Assembly (NCBI GenBank): GCA_963698735.1
Contig: CAVOSA010000021.1
Span: 62,001-126,000, forward strand
DNA from: RPQJ01 sp963698735
GTDB lineage: Bacteria > Pseudomonadota > Gammaproteobacteria > Steroidobacterales > Steroidobacteraceae
Direction of reading: 5' to 3'
DNA length: 64,000 nt
The notes under the pieces were generated by a model. It was given only the letters and a program-made list of their open reading frames with translations, was not told the origin of the DNA and made no database searches. The position numbers and the translations under genes were made by a program. Shown in pieces: positions 32,458-41,722 of the stretch; within the stretch, counting starts at the first letter, position 1, and each line of letters starts with the position of its first letter.

Positions 32458-32883
32458 ATGCTGCGGGACGACGACGAAACCGGCACGCCACTGCCGTCGG
32501 ACGAGACGCCGGCGGAGGCACAGGCCCGCAAGTTCCAGCGCGAACTGAGCGCCGGCCTGACCTCGCTCGTGCTGCTGTCGGTCCTGGCCGAAGCGGACAC
32601 GGACCTCTACGGTTACGAGATCGCGCGACGACTCAGCAACGAGGCGCTGCCGGCGGCACCTTTCAAGCAGGGCGCGCTGTATCCCGTACTGCGCAACATG
32701 AGCGGCGCGGGCCTGCTGTCGAGCCGTGTCGTACCGTCCTACTCCGGGCCGCCCCGCCGCTACTACCGGATCACGCCGCTTGGCCGCGAGGTTCTCGCCG
32801 CCTGGCGCGACACCTGGGTCAGCACGCGCACTTTCGTCGACACCATCATCCAACCATCCGCCGCACAGGAGATGCCGTCATGA
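32458..32883 (+). CDS. PadR family transcriptional regulator
   Basis: 141 residues from the ATG at 32458, with AAGGAG 9 bp upstream. After an acidic N-terminal arm (MLRDDDETGTPLPSDETP), the PadR winged helix is evident: SLVLLSVLAEADTDLYGYEI, APFKQGALYPVLRNMSGAGL, GPPRRYYRITPLGREVLAAW. The C-terminal part is short, as in PadR-s1 members. It overlaps the membrane sensor gene by ATGA (32880-32883), the common PadR/sensor arrangement. It probably represses its own operon through the two palindromes upstream and might also affect glgC. Confidence 0.9.
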   Translation: MLRDDDETGTPLPSDETPAEAQARKFQRELSAGLTSLVLLSVLAEADTDLYGYEIARRLSNEALPAAPFKQGALYPVLRNMSGAGLLSSRVVPSYSGPPRRYYRITPLGREVLAAWRDTWVSTRTFVDTIIQPSAAQEMPS

Positions 32884-33803
32884 CGGCCGCGACACCCCGC
32901 ACCGTCGAGCAGTACCTCGACCTGCTCCGGACCGAACTGGAAGGGGCCGACCGGGCGCTCGTGCAGGACGCGCTCTACGACGCGGAAGAACACCTGCGCG
33001 CGGAGCTTGCGCAGCACCCGGACGCAACGGAGGAGACCATGCTTGGCCAGATCGTGGCGAGTTACGGCGCACCGGGCGAAGTCGCCGACGCGTACCGGTC
33101 GAACGAGACCCGGGTGCAGGCCGCATTGCGCACGCCACGGCCGCAGCCGAAGCATTCGGCGCTCGGGCGCTTTTTCGGCGTCTACTCCGACCCGCGCGCG
33201 TACCTGAGCATGGCGTACATGCTGCTCGCGCTCGCCACCGGCATCTTCTACTTCACGTTCGCCATCACGGGCCTGTCGCTCTCGGCCAGCTTTGCAATCC
33301 TGATCATCGGCATTCCGTTCTTCCTGCTCTTTGTCGGCACGACGCGCGTGCTCGCGCTGGCGGAAGGCCGCATCGTCGAATCGCTGCTCGGCACCCGCAT
33401 GCCGCGGCGCCCCGTCCATCCCGGCCCGCAGGTCGGCTGGAAGGAACGGATACTCGACATGCTGAAGGACCCACGTACCTGGGGCACGCTGCTGTACCTG
33501 CTGCTGATGCTGCCGCTGGGGCTGTTCTATTTCACGTTCGTCCTGGTCGGCATCGCGTGTTCGCTGGCACTGACCCTCGCGCCGGTCGTGATGCTCCTGC
33601 ACGGTGCCGGTTTCGTCACCATCGACGATGTCGTGCTCGAATCGCCGCACCCGGCGTTGTTGCCTCTGATTTCAATCTTGGGGATAGTGCTGCTTACCCT
33701 CACCCTGCATCTCGCACGGGGCATCGGCTATCTTCATGGCCAGCTGGCTAAATCGCTGCTCGTCCGAGCACCGCGCACCGCGGACGAACCGTCCGCGTCC
33801 TGA
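32880..33803 (+). CDS. HAAS-domain membrane protein with putative sensor domain, PadR partner
   Basis: 307 residues. The N-terminal HAAS/DUF1700-like helical domain reads VEQYLDLLRTELEGADRALV and QIVASYGAPGEVADAYRSNE, a signature found next to PadR regulators. It is followed by about five membrane segments in the putative-sensor pattern (AYMLLALATGIFYFTFAITG; LLYLLLMLPLGLFYFTFVLV). It likely sits in the inner membrane and works with the PadR regulator in a signal pathway; the ligand is unknown. Start and stop are fixed by the ATGA overlap upstream and a TGA at 33801. Confidence 0.8.
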   Translation: MTAATPRTVEQYLDLLRTELEGADRALVQDALYDAEEHLRAELAQHPDATEETMLGQIVASYGAPGEVADAYRSNETRVQAALRTPRPQPKHSALGRFFGVYSDPRAYLSMAYMLLALATGIFYFTFAITGLSLSASFAILIIGIPFFLLFVGTTRVLALAEGRIVESLLGTRMPRRPVHPGPQVGWKERILDMLKDPRTWGTLLYLLLMLPLGLFYFTFVLVGIACSLALTLAPVVMLLHGAGFVTIDDVVLESPHPALLPLISILGIVLLTLTLHLARGIGYLHGQLAKSLLVRAPRTADEPSAS

Positions 33804-34371
33804 ACTTGCGCGACGCCTGGCGATTGCGGCCGGCTGCGCGCTGCTCGCAGCCGGTTGCGGCCAGGCGGACACAACGACTGCATCGGCGCCTGCACCCGGC
33901 GCGGAAGTCTTCTGCGCGCCTGCGCCTGAAGGCTTCCTGCGCGCGCGGCTACAGGGGGCGATCGACACCGAGATCGACTGGTCGGCGCCCGGCGTTGCGC
34001 AGTGTCTCGGCAGTCCGCGCCCGAATGGCGATGGCCTGCGCCTCGTGTACAAGGGCAAGGTCGACGATACCCCGCTGCTGATCGTCATCGGGGTCGCCGG
34101 CGTCGGGCCCGGGGAATCCGGGCGCAACGTCGCTGCCAATGTCACGCTCGTGCGGGAGGGTGCCGGCGCGTTCTTTTCCACCCAGGGCGACGACAAGTGC
34201 GCGCTCGACGAACTGCGGCAGGAACCTGTGGGCGGCCAGGAGGGTCGATACCGTCTGTCGGGGCGCGGCTATTGCACGCAACCGGCACGTGCACTCGGCA
34301 ACAGCGAGGCGGGCGCCGTGCTGGTCACGCGCTTCGACGTCGCTGCGCTCGTCGAGTACCCGAAGGACTGA
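33736..34371 (+). CDS. Hypothetical lipoprotein
   Basis: 211 residues from the ATG at 33736, which overlaps the 3' end of the sensor gene by 68 bp. A basic N-terminus leads to IAAGCALLAAGC, with a lipobox at AAGC. The mature part contains a few spaced cysteines (VFCAPAP, VAQCLGS, DKCALDE, GYCTQP) that could form two disulfides. I do not recognise a family. The lipobox is unusually far in (about residue 41), so the true start may be internal but no better start codon is seen. It lies 2 bp before the DUF192 gene. Confidence 0.6.
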   Translation: MASWLNRCSSEHRAPRTNRPRPELARRLAIAAGCALLAAGCGQADTTTASAPAPGAEVFCAPAPEGFLRARLQGAIDTEIDWSAPGVAQCLGSPRPNGDGLRLVYKGKVDDTPLLIVIGVAGVGPGESGRNVAANVTLVREGAGAFFSTQGDDKCALDELRQEPVGGQEGRYRLSGRGYCTQPARALGNSEAGAVLVTRFDVAALVEYPKD

Positions 34372-34373
34372 CC

Positions 34374-34904
34374 ATGACCGCCGGCCTGCCTGCACGTCTG
34401 CTGCTCGCGCTGCTCGCGCTGCTGCCCCTGCCGTTCGCCACCGCTGCCACCCCCGATGGCGCGCTGCCGCTCAGCGCGTTTCCGCGCGAACGCATCGCGG
34501 TCGAAACACGCGCGAGTTTCCGCCGGCTGATGTTCGAGGCCTGGCGCGCCGATTCGCCGCGGACCCGCGCGCAGGGCTTCATGTTCGTCGAGGACAGCGC
34601 CGTGCGCCCCGACCAGGCCATGATCTTCCTCTACGACCCGCCCGAGCTGGTCGCGATGTGGATGAAGAACACCCTCCTCCCGCTCGACATGCTGTTCGTC
34701 GACGCGCGCGGCTGTGTCGTGACCATCAAGCAGAACGCGAAACCCGGTTCGCTCGCGCAGATTGAATCGCGCGTGCCGGTGCAGCTGGTGGTGGAACTCA
34801 AGGCCGGGACGGTGGCGGCCCACAACATCGCGCCCGGCGACCGCGTGCTGCGGCTGGACGCCGGGTGGCCAGCCGATGCGGCCGCCTGTACCGCGCCGCG
34901 CTGA
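34374..34904 (+). CDS. DUF192 family exported protein
   Basis: 176 residues. A signal peptide (LLLALLALLPLPFATAA) is followed by the DUF192 core: RTRAQGFMFVEDSAVRPDQA, MWMKNTLLPLDMLFVDARG, and a final VVELKAGTVAAHNIAPGDRV. DUF192 proteins are small beta domains, secreted or periplasmic, with no settled function. It lies 2 bp after a hypothetical lipoprotein gene and 69 bp before the TPR-AspH gene, all in the same direction. Confidence 0.85.
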   Translation: MTAGLPARLLLALLALLPLPFATAATPDGALPLSAFPRERIAVETRASFRRLMFEAWRADSPRTRAQGFMFVEDSAVRPDQAMIFLYDPPELVAMWMKNTLLPLDMLFVDARGCVVTIKQNAKPGSLAQIESRVPVQLVVELKAGTVAAHNIAPGDRVLRLDAGWPADAAACTAPR

Positions 34905-34973
34905 TTTCGCTACGATGCGCGCCGCACCAAGCGCCGCGCGGCTGCGCTGAACACCGATCGGGAGACCGCGCCG

Positions 34974-36245
34974 ATGAACACCCAGGCCAACCCTGCCCTC
35001 GAGTCGATGATCCAGAACGCCCGCGAGATGGCGAAAGCGGGCCGGGCGGCCGATGCTGAAGCGCTCTGGCGCCGTGTGCTCGATGCGTCGCCCGGCCACG
35101 CGGAAGCCGTGCTGGTGCTGGGAATGGCAGCCATCACGAAGGGCGAGCCCGCCCGCGCGATCGAGTTCCTCAAGACCTCGGTTGCGCGCAACCCGATGCT
35201 CGAGTTGTACATGGCGCTGGCCTGCAAGCAGCTCGGCAACGCGGACGAGGAAATGGCAGCTGTCACCCGGGCCCTCGACCTCGATCCGTATTTTTTCCCC
35301 GCCCTGCTGCACAAGGGCATGCTGCTCGAGCGCCTGGGCAAGCGACGCAACGCGGCGCAGGTGTTCCGCGACGTGCTCAAGATCATGCCGCCGCGCGAAC
35401 GGCTCAACGAAGCCTTCCGGACAGCCGTGCGCCACGCCGAGGCCAGCGTCGCGGAAAACCAGCAATCGCTGGAGCAACACCTCGACGCGGCGCTCGCTGA
35501 GCTGCGGCAGAAGCACGGTCGCAGCGTCGACCGGTTCGAGCGCTCGGTGGACGTGATGCTCGGCCGGAAGAAGATGTACCAGCCGGAGCCGATCGCACTG
35601 CATTACGCGGACCTGCCGCCGCTCCAGTTCCATGACCGCGCTTTGTTCCCGTGGCTCCCGGAGCTGGAGGCGCACTCCGACGACATCCGTGCCGAGCTCA
35701 TCCAGGTCCTGGCCGAAAGCCGGCCCGACTTCCGCCCGTACATCCAGTACCCGCCCGGCGCGCCGGTCAACCAGTGGGCCGAACTCAACTACTCGCCGCG
35801 CTGGAGTACCTACTTCCTCTGGGAAAGCGGCCGGCGCAACGACGAGCATTGCGAGCGCTGCCCGAAGACCACGGCCGTCCTCGAGAACGTCGTGCCAATG
35901 GCGCGGCTGCCCAATTTCTCGCCGACGGCGATGTTTTCGTGCCTGGAACCCCGGACGGTGATCCCGCCGCACACCGGCGAAACGAATACGCGGCTCATTG
36001 TGCACTTGCCTTTGATAATTCCGGCCAACTGCTCGTTCCGCGTGGGTCACCAGACCCGCGAATGGAAGTACGGCGAAGCGTTCGTGTTCGACGATTCCAT
36101 CGAGCACGAGGCGCGCAACGGCAGCGACGAGCTGCGCGCCGTGCTGATTTTCGACGTCTGGAACCCGCTGCTGTCCCCCGCGGAACGGGAACTTGTGGCG
36201 GGATTGATGAACGGGGTCCGGGACTACTATCGGGCCGAGCCCTGA
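34974..36245 (+). CDS. TPR-repeat aspartyl/asparaginyl beta-hydroxylase-like protein
   Basis: 423 residues. An N-terminal TPR array (about 10-160: NAREMAKAGRAADAEALWRR; DPYFFPALLHKGMLLERLGK) is fused to a C-terminal AspH-type 2-oxoglutarate/Fe(II) dioxygenase domain (about 215-415). The iron-binding His lies in IPPHTGETNTRLIVHLPLII and the second in DDSIEHEARNGSDELRAVLI; the oxoglutarate-binding Arg is in the latter. AspH enzymes hydroxylate Asp/Asn side chains in folded proteins or peptides. The gene is just upstream of a TonB-dependent receptor and near a TPR sulfotransferase, which suggests a linked modification role. Confidence 0.85.
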   Translation: MNTQANPALESMIQNAREMAKAGRAADAEALWRRVLDASPGHAEAVLVLGMAAITKGEPARAIEFLKTSVARNPMLELYMALACKQLGNADEEMAAVTRALDLDPYFFPALLHKGMLLERLGKRRNAAQVFRDVLKIMPPRERLNEAFRTAVRHAEASVAENQQSLEQHLDAALAELRQKHGRSVDRFERSVDVMLGRKKMYQPEPIALHYADLPPLQFHDRALFPWLPELEAHSDDIRAELIQVLAESRPDFRPYIQYPPGAPVNQWAELNYSPRWSTYFLWESGRRNDEHCERCPKTTAVLENVVPMARLPNFSPTAMFSCLEPRTVIPPHTGETNTRLIVHLPLIIPANCSFRVGHQTREWKYGEAFVFDDSIEHEARNGSDELRAVLIFDVWNPLLSPAERELVAGLMNGVRDYYRAEP

Positions 36246-36559
36246 GCAATCGTTGCTGCAATACAACAAAAAGCCCTGGTCTGGCGTTGCCCAGACGCTA
36301 CACGGACCCCCGTTCCTGCACCAAATAGCGACCTGACCCCGAAAAACACGGTTACGTACGCGTTGCCCGGATCGCACAACGGGCTTTCCGAAGGGCTCAC
36401 ACCATTGGTATGATCCGCGCACTCGCGATCTGGACCAGCGCTTCCAAGGCATGGGAACGATCCGATAGTTCGTGTGGCGGTCGAGCAACCAGCGGGTTGC
36501 AAGGGGCCGGTCGCTGCAACCTTTCGTTCATGAGTCCAAGAACTCTCAGGAGTCAACTG
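36246..36559 (+). promoter_or_regulatory. Promoter and long 5' leader of the TonB-dependent receptor
   Basis: The 314-bp gap contains an extended -10, TGGTATGAT at 36406-36414, which would give a leader of about 140 nt before the ATG at 36560. A hairpin near 36280 (GTCTGG...CCCAGAC), with an A-run before it, resembles a minus-strand terminator. CAGGAG at 36547-36552 is the ribosome-binding site. The long leader could hold a regulatory RNA, but I see no known riboswitch motif. Confidence 0.5.
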
Positions 36560-39478
36560 ATGGCCAATCCCAATCTCAAGCGCGCAGTGCGCGTCGCGTT
36601 GCTCGCGGCGAGCGCTGGCAGTGCCTTCTACGGCACTGCTTCCGTTGCACAGGATGCCGAACTCGAACAGGTGATCGTCACCGGTTCGCGCATTCCGCAA
36701 CCCAACATCGAGGGCACCAGCCCGGTCTCCCTGATCACCAATGCGGACATCAGGGTGCAAGGCGTGCAGCAGGTCGAAGACCTGATCAACAACATGCCTC
36801 AGGTGTTCGCCGGCCAGGGCGGCAACTACTCGAACGGCGCGTCCGGCACGGCCACCGTCGACCTGCGTGGTCTCGGCAGCGCGCGCACGCTGGTCCTGCT
36901 CAACGGCCGCCGCATGGTGGCGGGCAGCCCGGGCGGTCCCGAAGCTCCTGACTTGAACCAGATTCCTGCCCCGCTGATCGAGCGCGTCGAAGTGCTCACC
37001 GGCGGCGCGTCGGCCGTTTACGGCTCGGACGCAGTCGCGGGCGTCGTCAACTTCATCATGAAGGACAACTTCGAAGGCGTGCAGCTCGACGCCAACTACT
37101 CGTCCTACTTCCACAACCAGGGCAACGACGTCGCCGACATCGTCCGCGCTCGCGGCTTCCCGGTGCCGGGCAACCGTTTCAACGACGGCAGCGCGTACGA
37201 ACTCAGCCTGCTGGCGGGCTCCAACTTCGCCGACGGCCGCGGCAACGCGACCGTGTTCTTCGGCTACCGCGAGACGGACGCCCTGCTGCAGTCCGAGCGC
37301 GACTACAGCTCTTGTGCGCTTGGTTCGACCGCTGCTGGATTCAACTGCGGCGGTTCGTCCACCAGCTACCCGGGCCGTTTCCTGATGCCGAGCGGCGCCA
37401 GCCGCACGCTCGATCAGACCACCGGCGCCGTGATTCCTTTCGTTACCGCGCGTGACGCGTACAACTTCGGCCCGCTGAACTACTGGCAGCGTCCGGCCGA
37501 ACGCTGGAGCGCCTCGGCGTTCCTGCACTACGACGTCACTGACAGCGCCACGGTCTACACGGAATTCATGTTCCACGACGACCGCACCAACTCGCAGATC
37601 GCCCCCTCGGGCCTGTTCGCGTTCCAGTTCATCAACGTGCCCTGCGATGGCAGCAACCCGCTGATCACCGCCGGCTGGCAGAGCGCCATCTGCGGCACGT
37701 CGACGACGGGCACGCAGGAAGTCGGCCTCGCGCGCCGCAACGTGGAAGGCGGTGGCCGCCAGGAAGACCTGCGCCACACCTCGTACCGCGGCGTCGTCGG
37801 CGTCAAGGGCGACGTGTGGGAGAACTGGAACTACGACGTCAGCGCGTCGTACAGCACGGTGGTCCTGGCGCAGACGTACTACAACGACTTCTCCGTCTCG
37901 CGCGGCGCGAAGGCGATGGACGTCGTGCGTGGTGCCGACGGCAACCCGGTCTGCCGCTCGGTGGTCGACGGCACGGATCCGAACTGCGTTCCGTACAACA
38001 TCTGGGCCCTCAACGGCGTGACGCCGGAAGCCCTCAACTACCTGCAGATTCCGCTGTTCGCCCGTGGCGACACGGAGCTCCGCACGGTCACTGCGACGAT
38101 GGCCGCGGACCTCGGCGCTTACGGGCTCAAGAGCCCGGGCGCCACCGACGGCATCGGCGTGGCGTTCGGCGTGGGTTACGTCGAGCAGGCGCTGGATTAC
38201 ACCACCGACCCGAACTATGCGTCGGGCGACGGCGCCGGCCAGGGCGGCCCGACGATCGGCCAGTCCGGCGGCTACAACACGACGGAAGCGTTCGCGGAAA
38301 TGCGCATCCCGGTGCTGCAGGACATGTTCCTGGCGGACAGCCTGCTCATCAACGCGAGCTACCGCTTCTCGGATTACAGCAGCCCGATCGACGAGTCGAC
38401 CAACACCTACGGCATTGGCCTCGAGTGGGCGCCGATCGCTGCGCTCAAGCTCCGCGGCAGCTTCCAGCACGCCGTACGCGCCCCGAGCATCATCGAGCTG
38501 TATGCAGCCACGTCACTGGGTCTCTACGACAACGACTTCGACCCGTGCGCGGGTCCGGTGCCTGTCGCCACGCTGGCCCAGTGCGCCAACACCGGCGTCA
38601 CCGCGTCGCAGTACGGCAACATCCTCGACAACGTGGCCGGTCAGTACAACGGCCTGTTCGGCGGCAGCACCTTGCTGGAGCCGGAAACGGCCGACTCGTA
38701 CACGGTCGGTTTCGTGTTCCAGCCGGGCTTCCTCGACGGCTTCAGCCTGACGGTTGACTACTTCGACATCCAGGTCGACGACGTCATCGGCACGGTCCCG
38801 CCGACGATCTCGCTGAACGAGTGCCTCAACACGGGCAATTCGCAGTTCTGCGACCTGATCCAGCGCGACTCTCGCGGCACCCTCTGGGCGTCGAACGATG
38901 CGTTCATCTCGGCGCAGAACATCAACATCGGCGGTCTCTCGACCAACGGCGTTGACGTCGACGCCCGATACGGCACCGATATCGGCAACATGGGGTCCCT
39001 GAGCTTCAGCCTGGTCGGCACGTACCTGATGGAGCTGACGACGGAACCCATCGCGGGTTCAGGCTCGATCGGCGACTACGACTGCGCCGGGCTCTATGGC
39101 TCGGATTGCGGTACGCCGAACCCGGAATGGCGTCACACCGCGCGCGTGACCTGGAACACGCCGTGGAACGTCGGCCTGTCACTGGGCTGGCGCTACTTCG
39201 ACTCCGTGACGATCGACAATGCTGACAGCCAGCCGTTGATCACCGGCCCCTACAACGAAGTCGACAAGGAACTGGATGCCCAGAACTACATCGACCTCGC
39301 TGCAAGCTGGACCATCATGGAGAGCTATGAAGTCCGCTTCGGTATCAACAACGTGATGGACGACGATCCTCCCTTGAGCTCGCAGGTCGGCGCGGGCGCG
39401 GGCAACGGCAACACCTATCCGCAGGTGTACGATGCCCTCGGCCGCTACCTGTTCATGGGTGTGACCGCGAAGTTCTGA
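36560..39478 (+). CDS. TonB-dependent outer-membrane receptor
   Basis: 972 residues from the ATG at 36560. A signal peptide (VALLAASAGSAFYGTASVAQ) is followed by a TonB-box-like EQVIVTGSRI, a plug domain (VQQVEDLINNMPQVFAGQGG; LIERVEVLTGGASAVYGSDA, AVAGVVNFIM), and a 22-strand barrel ending in RYLFMGVTAKF with the terminal Phe. Extracellular loops are long, with several cysteines that could form disulfides. Plug and barrel fit the large receptors of the Oar/carbohydrate class more than siderophore receptors; the substrate is unknown. It lies between a TPR-AspH gene and a TPR-sulfotransferase gene and ends at a strong terminator. Confidence 0.95.
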   Translation: MANPNLKRAVRVALLAASAGSAFYGTASVAQDAELEQVIVTGSRIPQPNIEGTSPVSLITNADIRVQGVQQVEDLINNMPQVFAGQGGNYSNGASGTATVDLRGLGSARTLVLLNGRRMVAGSPGGPEAPDLNQIPAPLIERVEVLTGGASAVYGSDAVAGVVNFIMKDNFEGVQLDANYSSYFHNQGNDVADIVRARGFPVPGNRFNDGSAYELSLLAGSNFADGRGNATVFFGYRETDALLQSERDYSSCALGSTAAGFNCGGSSTSYPGRFLMPSGASRTLDQTTGAVIPFVTARDAYNFGPLNYWQRPAERWSASAFLHYDVTDSATVYTEFMFHDDRTNSQIAPSGLFAFQFINVPCDGSNPLITAGWQSAICGTSTTGTQEVGLARRNVEGGGRQEDLRHTSYRGVVGVKGDVWENWNYDVSASYSTVVLAQTYYNDFSVSRGAKAMDVVRGADGNPVCRSVVDGTDPNCVPYNIWALNGVTPEALNYLQIPLFARGDTELRTVTATMAADLGAYGLKSPGATDGIGVAFGVGYVEQALDYTTDPNYASGDGAGQGGPTIGQSGGYNTTEAFAEMRIPVLQDMFLADSLLINASYRFSDYSSPIDESTNTYGIGLEWAPIAALKLRGSFQHAVRAPSIIELYAATSLGLYDNDFDPCAGPVPVATLAQCANTGVTASQYGNILDNVAGQYNGLFGGSTLLEPETADSYTVGFVFQPGFLDGFSLTVDYFDIQVDDVIGTVPPTISLNECLNTGNSQFCDLIQRDSRGTLWASNDAFISAQNINIGGLSTNGVDVDARYGTDIGNMGSLSFSLVGTYLMELTTEPIAGSGSIGDYDCAGLYGSDCGTPNPEWRHTARVTWNTPWNVGLSLGWRYFDSVTIDNADSQPLITGPYNEVDKELDAQNYIDLAASWTIMESYEVRFGINNVMDDDPPLSSQVGAGAGNGNTYPQVYDALGRYLFMGVTAKF

Positions 39479-39517
39479 TCCAGATCGGAACGTTCGGAAC
39501 GACGAGTTCCGGAACTG

Positions 39518-39549
39518 GACGGCGGGCTTCGGCCCGCCGTCTTTTTTTT
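39518..39549. terminator. Strong terminator after the TonB-dependent receptor
   Basis: ACGGCGGGC-TTCG-GCCCGCCGT is a 9-bp GC stem with a stable UUCG tetraloop, followed by eight T. It also sits just past the converging gene at 39556 and may separate both. Confidence 0.9.
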
Positions 39550-39555
39550 GGGTTC

Positions 39556-40131
39556 TTACTTCACCCGGCGGACGTGGGTCGCCACGCGCTTTGGCGTCAC
39601 CAGCAGGTACGAACCGAGCGCGCCCTTGCGCACGGTGACTTCATCACCCGGCTGCACTCGTGCCGCGGTAAAGGTCGCAGTCTCCACCCAGACCTGCCCG
39701 TTCTCGAGCACGAAGACCTGCTCCCCCGTTGGCCGTCGAGACGCGCTCTTCACGGTGGCCGTGAGGCTTTCCGGTTCCTGCGGGACGCTCTTGTTGTTGT
39801 CCAGGGCCCGTTTGTCCGCCTCGCTCAGGCCGAACTCGCGCTGTACCTTTTCGGCTGCGTCGACCGCGGGAACCACGGCAGCAGTGCCTGCCGCAGCGGC
39901 GACTGGCGCGGCCGCCACTGGCTTGGCGGATGCGGGCGCGGACATCGGCGCCGGCGCGGGGCCACGGCCGAAGGCCCGGTCGTAACATGCCAGTCGCGCA
40001 CTGTCCTCACCGATGCCTGCGCAAGGGTGCGAGGCGGCCGTGTCGGCGCCCTGGGCCGTGCCGGCCGCAATGTTGAGTCCGAGCAACGAGCTGGCGATAA
40101 AATACCGGCGAAGAGTCATAGTCATGTCCAT
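39556..40131 (-). CDS. Conserved hypothetical exported protein
   Basis: 191 residues from the ATG at 40131; further in-frame ATGs are at 40125 and 40119. A signal peptide (YFIASSLLGLNIAAGTAQG) is followed by PCAGIGEDSARLACYDRAFG, a Cys pair segment common in proteobacterial proteins of unknown function. A long Ala/Pro linker leads to a C-terminal SH3-like beta domain (VFVLENGQVWVETATFTAAR; DEVTVRKGALGSYLLVTPKR). It is probably periplasmic. It converges with the receptor gene and diverges from the sulfotransferase gene across 65 bp. Confidence 0.75.
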   Translation of the reverse strand: MDMTMTLRRYFIASSLLGLNIAAGTAQGADTAASHPCAGIGEDSARLACYDRAFGRGPAPAPMSAPASAKPVAAAPVAAAAGTAAVVPAVDAAEKVQREFGLSEADKRALDNNKSVPQEPESLTATVKSASRRPTGEQVFVLENGQVWVETATFTAARVQPGDEVTVRKGALGSYLLVTPKRVATHVRRVK

Positions 40132-40196
40132 GCTGCGGCGGGCCGAAGTGGCCGTGCCATGGGCACCGAATATACCAGCCCGCCCGGCCATTCCCG

Positions 40197-41714
40197 GTGA
40201 CAGGCGGCCTGCCGTCCCTCCCGATCACCACCACGGGGTGCAAGACCTTGTCGAGCGAACTGACCAACGCCGCGACCGCGCTTGCGGAACAGCGCTTCGG
40301 CGACATCCTCGCTCCACTGGAGCGCGCCGCCACACTTTCGACCCAGGATCTCATGCACTGGCAGCAGGTGCGCGACATCGCGGGCCGCATCGGCGACGAC
40401 GACGTGGCCCTGCAGGCCGCACGCGAACTCGTCAGGCTCGCCCCGAAAGACCTGCGGCATAGGCTGGTCTTGCGCGAGTTGCTGGGGGAGACGGGCGCCG
40501 TGCGCGATGCGCTCACGCTCGCCCGCAAACTGGAGGACGAGCGGCCGACGGATCCGCTGCTGACGCTGTCCTGCGCGGTGCTGCTGGGCCGGCTCGGGCG
40601 GGACGAGGAAGCCGTCCGCGCGTTGCGCACGGCAATGCGCCGCGCCCCGGAGAATCCGCTGGCGTGGGAGATCCTGGCGAACCTGAAGACCTTCAAGCCG
40701 GACGACCCGTTGCTGCAGGAACTGCGGTCGCTCGCCGCGCGTTCACCGGATCAGCCGGAAACGGCGGGCCTGGCGTACGCACTGGGCAAGGCTTACGACG
40801 ACGTCGGCGACTACGAGCACGCGTTGCACTGGTTCGCACGCGGCAGCGCGCGCATCCTCGGCAAGCGCCTGCCGCGCATGGACTCGTTCTTCCAGGAGGC
40901 GGCAGACGTCCGCGCCGCGTTCCCGGCCGACAGAATTGCGTCAGGCCAGTCGCACGCTCGCGCGGAGCGTCCGATTCTCGTGCTCGGTTGCCCGCGTTCG
41001 GGCACGACGCTGGTCGAACGAATCCTCGCCACCAGCCCAGGGGCCGTCTCGGGCGGCGAACTCAAGCTGCTGCGGCTCGCGTGTCTCGCCTTCACGCCGC
41101 CGTCACCAGAACGCGTGGCCCGTTTCGTCGAGTCGGCGGGCGGCGAACAGGCCGCCTGGGAGCGCGTCGCACAGACGTATGTCCACAAATTGCAGGCCCG
41201 CTTCGGCACGGCCGACGGCACGATCGACAAGGGTCTCGTCAATTACCTGTACGTCGGCGCGCTGGCGATGGGCCTGCCGCAGGCGCGCATCGTGCACGTG
41301 CGTCGCGATCCCATGGACGTGGCATGGTCGTGCTTCCGCCGGCGCTTTCACAGCGGGCTCGCGTGGAGCTACCACTTCGAGTCGATCGCGGCGTTCCTGC
41401 GCGTGTACCAGGACACCATGGACCATTGGAACGAGGTCCTGCCGGGCCGGATCCTGACGGTCGAGTTCGAGCAGCTCGTGAGCGATGCCGAGGCTCAGAC
41501 CGCCCGCCTCTTCAACTTCGTCGGCCTGGAGCGGCCGGAAGACTGGCGGACGTTCCACGAACGCAAAGGCGCCGTGATCACGTCGAGCCAGCTGCAGGTC
41601 CGCCGCCCGCTGAACAGCGACGGCGTCGGCGCCTGGCGAAGGTATGGAAAATTCCTGGGACCACTGCGCGACTCGCTGGTGCGCCACGGCGTGCGGGACG
41701 TTCCGGCCGCCTGA
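40197..41714 (+). CDS. TPR-repeat sulfotransferase
   Basis: 505 residues from a GTG at 40197; a later start is possible. The N-terminal half is TPR-like (AATLSTQDLMHWQQVRDIAG; AYALGKAYDDVGDYEHALHW). The C-terminal half is a sulfotransferase, with the 5'-phosphosulfate loop CPRSGTTLVERIL near residue 265 and a 3'-phosphate region HVRRDPMDVAWSCFRRRF. It should transfer sulfate from PAPS, probably to a tyrosine, sugar or hydroxylated residue; the TPR part would bind the protein substrate. It may act with the TPR-AspH enzyme and the receptor. No PAPS-synthesis genes are nearby. Confidence 0.88.
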   Translation: MTGGLPSLPITTTGCKTLSSELTNAATALAEQRFGDILAPLERAATLSTQDLMHWQQVRDIAGRIGDDDVALQAARELVRLAPKDLRHRLVLRELLGETGAVRDALTLARKLEDERPTDPLLTLSCAVLLGRLGRDEEAVRALRTAMRRAPENPLAWEILANLKTFKPDDPLLQELRSLAARSPDQPETAGLAYALGKAYDDVGDYEHALHWFARGSARILGKRLPRMDSFFQEAADVRAAFPADRIASGQSHARAERPILVLGCPRSGTTLVERILATSPGAVSGGELKLLRLACLAFTPPSPERVARFVESAGGEQAAWERVAQTYVHKLQARFGTADGTIDKGLVNYLYVGALAMGLPQARIVHVRRDPMDVAWSCFRRRFHSGLAWSYHFESIAAFLRVYQDTMDHWNEVLPGRILTVEFEQLVSDAEAQTARLFNFVGLERPEDWRTFHERKGAVITSSQLQVRRPLNSDGVGAWRRYGKFLGPLRDSLVRHGVRDVPAA

Positions 41715-41722
41715 CCGCGGCC

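Noticed and set aside
36227..38470. 747-residue open frame on the minus strand
   Set aside because: Antisense to the TonB-dependent receptor; no motif and no credible start.
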